From positions 100,917,990-100,981,989 of the forward strand of contig NC_066315.1 of NCBI RefSeq assembly GCF_022539315.1: 64,000 bases of DNA. The letters run 5' to 3'. A model generated the notes under the pieces. The model was not told the origin of the DNA, searched no databases, and worked only from the letters and a program-made list of their open reading frames with translations. Every line of letters begins with the position of its first letter. Position 1 is the stretch's first letter. Source of the stretch: Serinus canaria (taxonomy: Eukaryota; Chordata; Aves; Passeriformes; Fringillidae). Made by a program: the position numbers and the translations under genes. This document shows, piece by piece, positions 54,170 to 64,000 of this stretch.

Positions 54170-57100
54170 GTGGTTTTTTTAATCTCTTGAAAATTCCACT
54201 TCTGTTAGTGCTCTTTATTTTCCGCCCGTTGGCCTCGCTGCCAGACGGCTGTGTTCCATCATCCAAATGTGCCTTCCAGGTCACACGGAAAGCACCTGTT
54301 GTGGCAAAGATGGCACTGGCTGCTGCTGCTATGTCCATCTACTACAGCCACCGGCAGGGCTTCGTGGGGCCAAGTCCTTTAATAAACATAGAAAACACAT
54401 TGGGGAGAGTCAAACACAACAAATCCACTCGCAGGTGTAAGTGCCCTTATTCTCCCTCGGTGTAAAACATTAGTAATTTACTTGTTTGGGTGAGAAAATC
54501 AGTGTATGGAAGCAACATGAAGTGGCTCAGTTGAGCTAGAAAAATGGCTTATAAAATACAAACTACTGTTACATTTTATTGACATTGCATTTCCATCAGG
54601 CCATCACATATTCTCTGTGTTCCCTATGGAGCTGTTGTTGGGTTTTTTTAAATTATTATTTTAATTTTTTTGTCTCTACACTGTTGTGCAGTTCACAGAA
54701 TTCTTCTTTATGGGAATGGGAAAGAGAGTGAAAGAGATGGCAAGTGCTGTATATCATAATGCAAAATAGTAATTATTATGGACACACTAAATATTATAGA
54801 TGTTGCCCTACATGGGAGATATCATGTCCTGCTGCAGCAATGGTTGTTTAGCACTACTATGTCATCCCTCTCACTTGGTTTTGGCTATAAATTCCAAGAA
54901 TAGATCGGAATTCTAGCTTCACCTACTAGATTTGCAAAGTGTTTATGCCTGTGATGAAAGAGGAACTGCTCTGTGATAATTTATGAGTAGCCTGTTTTGA
55001 CTTTGCCCCATGAACAGAATGGTTCAATTCAAAAAGAAAATGAAAGGAAAAGTATGGCTCAAGATAAGCCACTTTTCTGCAAACAATAGCTGAGGGACAC
55101 TGCCAGGCTTCTTTGCACTGGAGGGGAAAAGAATTAGGGATGTGAAGAAAGGAGCACATTCACAAAAGGCTGGGAATTTTCTGGGAGAATTAATCTGAGA
55201 CACTTAAGTGCCGGACAGAGCCCACTTTCCTGTGGTTACCCTGTAAATTTTACATTGCAAATACATGAATAAATATATATTTTTTTCTATCTGACTTATC
55301 TTTTTCTCCCCCACTAAACACTTTGTTTCAACTGCTAAATGTTTTACCTTTAAGATTATCTTTTGTATTGCTGTACATCACCGACCACAAGCTCCTGCAG
55401 GCAAAGAGGACTAAAACTCATCCTGACTTCTGAGGAGGTGCCCTTGACAAACAGAGACTGAGAGTAATGAAAAGCCCATGACAAGGCAGGGTGACATCAG
55501 ATCAGAAAGGAGACTGGAGAGCAGATACCTCTGTAAACTGTGTATCTTTGTGTTCTTTGCACCTTCTTCTCATTGAAGCATACAGTGTGTTCTCTGTCCT
55601 GGGCAGCACCAGTTCAACCAGGCACCTTAATAAAGTGATTTATTTGCATTAATGCCCAAACAAAGTGGGGCTGTGGCAGGAAATGTGCTGCAGCAGGACA
55701 CGTTAGAGGGAGACGAATGATCAGTCACATCGAGATCCCTTTATGCTGTGCTGGCAGTATGAGGCATTTAATAACAAAGAAATGCAGCCCCTGTAGCCCT
55801 CCCTGGGCATGTGCCTGGCTGGGTGCAGATGGCAGATGTGTGTGGTATGAGGCCAGCTGTAGGATTTTGGCTGTGTTCCTCTGTCCTCTGCTGTCATGCA
55901 ATGCCTATTGGAGACCCCTACGAGGATGGTGTAAGCAGGCGTGGCGTGGATGAGGATAAGACCCTAATATGAAAGCTAAGTACATACCACAGAAATCTCC
56001 ACTGGGCTAGGCAAATGCCTGGAAAGAATTACTGGTATTATATTACCTATTTATTTATATCAAACCATTTTTTTTTCCTTTACTTAAAACTCATTATTGG
56101 TCTTATAGGAAAACACAGTCACAGGCTACCATGAGCCCCTAATTCTCCTCTCTCTTTCTTTTTATTTGCTTGTAATGTCCAATTGTTTTCTCTTATCGTA
56201 AATTAGTCATGCACTCCCTCCTGGTGGAATGGTTGCTTATATGCTTGTGTAGCTCTTAACATAATAGGACATCTGGGTGTTGGTTGAATAATACAAATAA
56301 TCAGACACAACACTTTTACAACATGTTTATTTTGGCAATGCTGGTATCCTTTGTCTGATTAATGCTGACATTTGATAACTGAGCTGTATTTGCACAAATA
56401 ATTATGAAAAGTAGATGCTAAGCCTGACTACTTAGATTAGCTAGCACACATCTTACAAAGCATAAGACAGTTTTTGGCAGTGTAGGACTGCCTAAATTCT
56501 TTCCTTGGGCTGAGGCATGAGAGAGTTTACAATTACTTAGAGAAGATGTGAAGAGGCTCAATCTAAATGTAAATTTGCCCCTCAGCCAGCCCAGTTTACA
56601 GTAGCCTAAGTCTAAGCTGTTATTTTTTCCTATTTCAAATCCCTATTTGAGATCTTTTCAATGACACCACAAGAGCAGCCACCTTCTAATGGCCAGGCTC
56701 AGAGTTATGAGGGAGCACTAGTGTTTACAGAGCTAAATCAAAATAGTAAATAAGGACACAAAAGCATCCATACAGGCCATATGTATGGATAACCCAGCAT
56801 AAATCTGGTTGAGTCTATTATTATTCCCCCTTTATATGTTGCAGATCATGAGCTGTAATTTCTTTGTGGCCACATTGTGCTCTGTGATTATACCATCCCA
56901 GAGGAATCCTAATCAGGGCCAGCAGGTGTTACAGTGACATGTTAACAACAGCAATGAGGCATAGCTTCAACAGAAAAATGCCTGACGTTTTCAAGTTCAC
57001 AAATTCACAAATCCTTTTTTTTTTTTTTGCAAGCTCTCCCTCAGGGACTGCTCTCTGTCCCTGAGGGATTGATTCAAAGCCCCAAAGACCTTTTTCTAAA

Positions 57101-60100
57101 GATTTATTCCTGCTCCCAGGAGTCATATCTAGATTGTCACTTCTTGCTCTTTATTTGTACAAAATCTGATTATTACAGCTCTCAGTTCTTCACTGGAGAT
57201 TCTGTCCTACAATAATGATATTACTAATTGCCATAGCTCAGTCAGGGAATGGAAATAATTGCATGGCCAGCTCCTGTAAGGGACTTCAGCAGTAGAAGAA
57301 GAGCATGAGGAGATGTTAGGCACATTCATCCAAAACTGTGATCCCCAAAACCCATTCAGCCAAACTCACAGTCTCCTAACTCCATTGCTAAACTTCATTT
57401 TGGCCATAAAACTCCATGCATGACCAGAGCTTTTTCCTTGTCCATGTCTGCTCATTCAGAGCCAGCAATGGAGCCCCTGGGCATTGTGCAGTTATCACCA
57501 ATGATTTCTAAGGGGATTTTTGAGGTCCACACAAAACACAGAGGCAACCAGCTTGGATGAGAGAACAGCAGCACCACACCTCTTGCAGAGGTGGCCATGT
57601 GTCAGGGCAGCAAGGGAGAAGTCTGACTTTGAAGCTTCCTCAGACTGCAGGAATTAAAGACCAAACCCTTAAACACCAAGAGGCTGATGGGGCTTGCTGG
57701 CTGCTGTCAGTAATTCCTGCTGGTGCTGAGCCTTTGTGTGTGCATGTGAGAGACATCCTGGGATCAGGCTGGGAAGAAAACATGGCTCTTACTCCCTTGC
57801 TGGAGAGGAGCTTGTGCCTCCCTCTCCAAGCAGCAGGTGTTTCTCATGTGGAGTGAAGCCATCCTTACTCTTCCCAAAGAAGGATCTACCTCCTCTCACA
57901 GTTCCTCCAGCTCTGGGTTAGTCACTGCTGCCCAGGCTGAAATCTACAACTCTGTTACAGGTGGGCGTTCCCAAGTGTGCGCTGTTCCTCTTTCAATATC
58001 TAAGGAAATGTCAAAGAGCCAGAATGTAAAGTCCTTTATGTTCAGCACCACAAAAGCAGTTTTCCAGTCTGGTGCCTGCTTGAGAGTCACAGAGTTCATG
58101 CTGAGGACTGATTTGGTCTGTTACCCACAGTCCCGTCTCTGCAGAGTACAGCCAGCGTCATTTCCAGTGGGAAACTCACCTCCAAAATTATACATCATGC
58201 TATTGTACCAAGGAACATACACCCTGCTGTTAGAGCTATTGCCTCTTTTAGAACTAAACAAAGAAAGTGTGGTTTCCAGTATTAATAAATTTGTACTTTT
58301 TCTCCTTACAAACCACCTGTGATATCAATAAACACCCACATGCACACTTAAAAGCTTATCATCTGCTTCCCATTGTGGGCACAAGGACTTGGAATCTGCT
58401 ATTGTCAGCAGCACACCACTGTGTGCCACTCATTTTCCAGCTCCCTAACTTCCAAAGGATCACTGATGTTTGATGAGATGCAACAGGGAGAGACCAAATA
58501 AGAATCACTGAGAATCAAAGGCTGTCTCTACTCATAGGCACCAGAAGAGGAGCAGCTCATTTTGGGTCTTCCTCCATAGACAGGGTGCAGCTGGCACAGA
58601 AAGGTAGCATTAATTTGTCAGGTGTTCAATGAGAAAAAAGAAAGATGGGTCATATCCTTGTTACTTACTGAAGATGGATGCTTTTCACAGTTTCTGGTTA
58701 TTGAAATTGATATGCATTACAGGATACATTGTTTGTGAGATACAGTTTGATAGAATCTCAACACCAGAAATATTTCACAGAATTATGAGATGAGACTTTT
58801 TAAAAGCCAAGGAGCCAGACTAATAAGATGCCTGTTGGTTGGCAGTATTAGTTTGGATATCCTGCAAGGAAAGCGTCACCTTACACTGAGCAAAACATCA
58901 GTCTTAGAATATTAGAAATTATCCATTTCTAATGGTACAGTTGGCCAAAGAAAGCTACAGAAAATATAATTCTGCACACACACATACCGCTGATAAGTAA
59001 CCGATACCCCAAAATAGCAAACATTCAGTAGGATCAACTTCCTAGATATATCTGTGCCAAATTTAGCAATTAGAGTCAGTATTTTTCCACAGTGCTTCAT
59101 TCCCACTGTATTATTTCCTCCTACCCTTACCACCTCTTCAACAATTTTTTTTGACCATGACTAAGGAGGCTAAGTGACTTTTGACCATGACAAAGTTCCC
59201 AGAAGAAAACAATCCCCAAATTTTCATTCATTTGCACTTTGATTTCCTCTTAAGATGAATGGGCAGACATCCTGTATTTTTTGTTTTACCCCTTTTCAGT
59301 AATTTCTATAAATCTACCTCCATTTTATCCCAAACATTTAGGACCTCTGGCTTTAGTGCCAGTTCCTTTCAAAGCTGTAGCCATTTTGATCTAAGACTGT
59401 CTTTTGAGACAGCTGCTTCTTAGTTTTTTCCCTGTCTCTGAAGATCCCAAACAATTGCTTCTTACAAATAGTCTGACTGTGATGGTTTAGGAGTTCCTTT
59501 GTCCTCAGTGCATCTGCTGTTCTCTTAGGTTTCAGAAAAGCTGATTGCCAAAGTCTGCTTCACAATTCCTGTGTTTCCACATGGAATTTCCTCTCCAATG
59601 CTCCCATCCAAATTTGGGGCATGTCATTGCTTTCCCACGTGGCACACAAGTTTTGCAGCACCTTTGAGGCAAGCACACAGTTAGCTCCTGCAGTTTAGAC
59701 TCAGCTGAGAAGGCTCCACAATGAGTTGGGGAATCAGGGATTTTCTAAGGAACATGCAAACAGTGTTTAAGGTTTAAAATTAAAGGCTCAGAAGAAGCAG
59801 AGCCAATGAGCAGGAATGCATTATTCTGACATAAAGAGAAGTATTAGCAAGTAAGGCTGATTTCCATTCACTGGAGGAATGTTTGGAAGACGGACCATTG
59901 ATTGTGGGAAACGTGGAAGAATACAATACCTACAATATAACTCACCAAGAATGGTATTAGGGTATGGTTGGGGCTCAATGTTCTTTTACTGTGTAAGTCA
60001 CTGACTATAAAATTTGAATTTAAATGTGCTAGCACCTCTTATTCAGAAGTCAAAGAAGCAGCTTTGCTTATTTTCTTGTCTTATAGGGTATTACAGTTTG

Positions 60101-63100
60101 TTTCTTATCAGCAGCAGAATGGAGACTGGTGTTTCCCTTCATCTGTAACAGAAGGTTCAACGATAAAGATGTTCCCTAATTCAGGGAGTTAATATTCACG
60201 GAAAAAATATTTTCAGATCAGCAGACACTTGTAGCACATCGAAGAGGTGTCCTTAGCACTGAATTATTAAATTTCAAAAGAGGATAAAAATTTTGACACG
60301 CATCTTTAAGACACTTCAGGGGTTTTTCTTTATTGAAGCTAGATGAAAGCAGTTCTTTATATAATTTAGTATCAGAAATGATGGTGTTTTATAAAGAATA
60401 AGATACAACCTGATAACTAATTGATTTACTGCAATTCAGGTTGTAGAGTGGAGCCCTGAATGGAGTTGAAGTTTCTTGATAGGGTAGGAAAAACAAGGAA
60501 GAAGAAAAGTTTTCTAGTTATCTTATCTCGTAAAAAAGCTTAGAGTCTACTCCAGTTTCTGAGGGAAGAAATATCTCTTTGTCAACTTCTTACCTGGCAA
60601 TGGAATTACAGCTCTGTTAATCTTGATTTAAAATTGTGAGGTGACGGCATGGTGCTAGCACTGACCAGCCCTGTGATGTTAAATGTATTTAAATGCCTCA
60701 CCTGTGTAAAAATTAGTCCAACAGTCATATGAAGATCTTTTTACATTAAAGAAAAGATAACCCAAAACCTCTGTTTACTGGATATGTGTCTTGGTCTGGA
60801 AGTGATTACAAGTTCACACTGCTGTCCTTACACTGATGCTGCAGCTTCCTAAATTAATTTGATCCTGCCCCTTGTTCAGAACAGGCACTTGTTGGAGGGA
60901 TGCCTTAGCAGTGAGTGTCCCAGGAGAGCTGCTCACATCTGACCCCAGCCCCTCAGCCCTGTGCTGAGAGGAGATGGGACCTGGGTTTGGTTTTCCAGCC
61001 TTTCTCCCATCTGTGCTGCCGTGGGCTTGGCTCTCTGTCCCAAGGGCTCCTGTTCTCCATCCCCAGGGAGGGGCTGGGAGCTGCGTGGTTTGGAGCGTGG
61101 GCTGGAGCCCTGCACGTGCTGCCTCTGCTGCTCGTTTCCCTGGAGAAAGCTAAATCCACTGACAATGGCAGCACAGCTTGTGACTGCTTGGGTAAGACTA
61201 GATTAAGCCCAGAGGAAAAAAAAGAGTAGGAAGATATGCCTTCCAAAAGGGGATGTCAGCACAGAAGCGAAATCACAAACCAGCTGCCGCTCTGTGTGAG
61301 TGCGGAAGATGATTCAGCATTGGATGCAGCATAGACATTAATTAAAAATAATAAAATGAAGCCATTCCATAGTAAATCTAAGAGTCTTCTAAACACCAAG
61401 TGCTTATGAAGTGCACAATAAACCATTTAGTTAAAACATTTCTGACGAGTTTTGATAAAATCTGACTTTGGGGGTTCTTGATGGTTCATCTTGTAATGAG
61501 CTAACAATTTGCTGCAATGTGGAAAGTATGTAGGGATAACTGGAAAAGATGGAAAGCTGTTAATCATTGAGCTTGACAAAGAATATCACAATACAATTGG
61601 CATTTTGAACCTGTTTTTTAGCAGTTTAGAAAAGAAAGGGAACATCTTCATTCACCAAATTTGCTCATAGCAAAACACTATTCTGGTGGCTCAAGACTGT
61701 GACAGACTCTAGGAAAACCTTAATTAAATTACATAATAGAAAATTTTATGGTCAACTAAATTTAGACCCATGCAAGACTGGGAACTTGAGATGAGCAAAT
61801 AATTCTTTCTAAAATGCATTCAGCATATATAGCTTTTGTATGTGTTTGAGAAATGCTGAAGACATTTATGTGAATATGATAAAGAGAGGTTTCCAAAAGT
61901 TTAGAATTCACTGAATTGAGTGACATGAAAAAGAAATGTACATTAGAGTTGAAAATGTCACAGTTGAACACAGAATGGGGATGAGCTTTTCTTCACCAGT
62001 TTTGTATAGGAGGGAACATGACAGGATTTTTAAAATATAAGCAAAAACACATATTCTGCATCATAGCTTACCAACAATAAGAAAAACTAAGCCAACAAAT
62101 ATAAAATGAAGTTTGGGATAACAACAAGAGTAAATACAGAATGGGGGAGAAAAATCAGATTTTGAAGGAAAATGATGGAAGGTCAGTAGAGAAGCTTGGA
62201 GAGTTTGTAGACTCAAAATGATCACTTGATTATCACAGGAACATCTTTAATATTTTCTCCTTATTAGGACAGTCAAGAAATATTTAAAGTTAAAAATGTA
62301 ACTTTAGTTTGCTTTGAAAAGGATTTACTCTGTGGGTTAAAAGTAAGAGATGTGTTGGTCATTATCAGAAGCCCCAGCCAGTGGGCATTGTAGCTGTGTG
62401 TGCTGAGAACAACTCAGAGATGAGAACTGGATGAACCTTTCATCATTTTAAGAAGATCTGTGCTGAGCCTGTTTTGGCACACCTTACAGATAATTAGCAT
62501 CAGATTTTAAGTTACATTGCACACCTGGAATTCTGCAAATTTATCATCATCACAAAGAAAAGTGGAAAATTTGGGGGGGAAGAAGACAAAATATGGGTGA
62601 GTAGAAAAAGAAAAGCAAAGTTACAGATAAAATTACCTCCCAATGTTTAATAAAATACCCCTAGGTCTAAGACATACTTCCTGTTACAGCATATTTGGAA
62701 AACTATCCCAGTGCAGCCTGACAATGACTTGTACCTCCCTCTCTTCCATGTGTCACACACCCTTTCCAAGTGGATGAAGAATATGGAGGGTAGGGAGGAG
62801 GAAGGGACTGGTGGAGGCTCCATGAGACACTGTGGCTGTGTGCAACACCCGCTGGCTGTGCCTCCCTCCAACAAATCCACCCCACAGACCACAGACCTTC
62901 CTTACAGGAGAATGTCCCTCTGTTTTCTGGGCTCAGTCGTGCAGAAGCCTTTCACCTCTCCTAGGGGGAGCAGCTTTGCTCCAAGGAGTCTCAGCATAAC
63001 GTGGCAATTCATGAGGAACACGGCAGTGCAATTCCATTTCAACAACAATGAGTTCATGTTTGTGCCACCTCTCATTTCTAATTCATGAATACATTAATTT

Positions 63101-64000
63101 TGTATCATTTGCATCATAACTAGAGCCTTTCCTGCAAAGGAACACTAAGGATTCATTATTTTTATCTTTTTTTTTCCTGATATTCTGCTTTGCTCTTAGG
63201 CACCTGCTCTACATGAATCAATATTACTTTCCCCAAAAAACAGGCATGTGGGATTTATTCAGGCAAAGTGCTGGTATTAAAACTGGGACAATTCCCTTTA
63301 GCAATAAACAGTGAAGAATAATGTAAAATATTATGGTATGACAGCCATCACCTGAACGAAGAATACACACCTGACTCATCCTTTTTGCTGTCTGTCAACA
63401 GCAATTCATCTGGATGTGGCAGTGCCTCTGTAAGCCACACAACAGGTTGCCTTCTCATTTCTTTTGGACTTTTGTACTAAAAAGCTGTTTTCTCCACATT
63501 CCAGAGATGTTTATCTGTTTTTATAAAACCCCTGTTCTTTACTAAAGGCCAAGAAGGATTTGCAATACCTATTAAAATGGCAATTGTTGATGATTATTTT
63601 TAAGTTTATCACATTTTGTAACTTTAAAGCTCCCTTTAGTTGCTTTAATTTTGGGGTCAGTGCACCATCCTTTTTCCACTCAAGACAAGAGTTCACTATT
63701 TCAGGGTGCACTATTTTAACAGACTCCTGAAGAGATGAAAAAGTTATCAATGGATCCTGTGGTCCAGATGAATATCTATTGTGCTGATGTGACTGTATGA
63801 AACACAAAAAGAGGATAAAAGGGGAGGTTCACTTTTGGCATTTAGATTCTTTTCCTTTACTACACTTTCCCTGAAGCATGTCCCTGCCTTTCTTTATCTC
63901 CATCTCCTGCTTTCTCTTCTCTTCTCTTCTAACCCCTGCCCATTTAGAGTATTAAAATCCCCTTTGTCCTTTGGGCCACATTACTCCTCTCATCAAATCC
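54170..64000. other. Intergenic sequence upstream of MTCL1; no gene recognised
   Basis: AT-rich sequence with stops in all frames. In mammals the gene upstream of MTCL1 is RAB12 in the same orientation. I looked for its conserved C-terminal coding exon on the minus strand and did not find it. A GC-richer stretch near 60900-61160 gives overlapping open frames but no recognisable protein. Only short homopolymers and small duplications, such as the TTTTGACCATGAC repeat at about 59148-59192, stand out. Confidence 0.7.
57015..57028. repeat. Poly-T tract (14 nt)
   Basis: Uninterrupted T run in intergenic sequence. Confidence 0.95.

Noticed and set aside
57837..58322. 161-codon plus-strand frame in the intergenic region
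   Set aside because: Rather long for AT-rich sequence, but it has no recognisable domain, no obvious splice context and a random-looking composition; most likely chance.
59474..59500. TGTGATGGTTTAG resembling the start of an avian ERVL LTR
   Set aside because: The similarity ends after about 13 bases, with no second LTR, primer-binding site or internal sequence.
60915..61246. Overlapping open frames on both strands in a GC-richer patch
   Set aside because: Low CpG, no domain, and frames open on both strands together, which fits base composition rather than coding.
54926..64000. Possible RAB12 3' exons upstream of MTCL1
   Set aside because: Expected from mammalian gene order, but no RAB12-like coding segment is visible on the minus strand.

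Overview
This window is vertebrate nuclear DNA, almost certainly from a bird. It is AT-rich and mostly non-coding, with short exons flanked by canonical GT/AG splice sites. It carries two CR1-type LINE fragments with the typical sauropsid 3' end, and many microsatellites. It has no bacterial-style gene packing, no operons and no CRISPR. The bird call rests on CR1 plus general texture; another archosaur or a turtle is not formally excluded.

One protein-coding gene is supported: the 5' part of MTCL1 (microtubule cross-linking factor 1, SOGA/MTCL family), on the minus strand. Exon 1 (52220 to 51336) holds the start codon. Exon 2 is 40013 to 39789 and exon 3 is 38328 to 38170. Together they encode the first 423 residues: a Pro/Ala/Gly-rich basic leader, a conserved Ser/Asp/Glu motif, then the start of the long coiled coil. 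All three junctions are phase 0. The rest of the gene lies beyond the low-coordinate edge, so positions 1-38169 are read as a partial intron 3 of more than 38 kb.

Layout: 1-38169 is intron 3, containing two CR1 fragments (about 13880-14127 and 27590-28079), a 16-bp-stem inverted repeat (27306-27352), several minisatellite duplications and a roughly 470-bp GGAGA array (35032-35503). 38329-39788 is intron 2. 40014-51335 is intron 1, with a 28-bp near-perfect palindrome (41480-41507) and a small CpG-rich patch (about 46925-47150). 51060-52860 is the promoter/exon 1 CpG island; its inferred 5' UTR holds a GGA repeat and two upstream ORFs, one overlapping the MTCL1 start codon. 53400-54160 is a second CpG-rich block. 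54170-64000 is upstream intergenic sequence in which I recognise no gene.

I found no undescribed multi-gene system. The strongest leads are regulatory and structural: the uORF arrangement and GGA tract before MTCL1, the symmetric phase-0 coiled-coil exons, the long homopurine array, and two inverted repeats.
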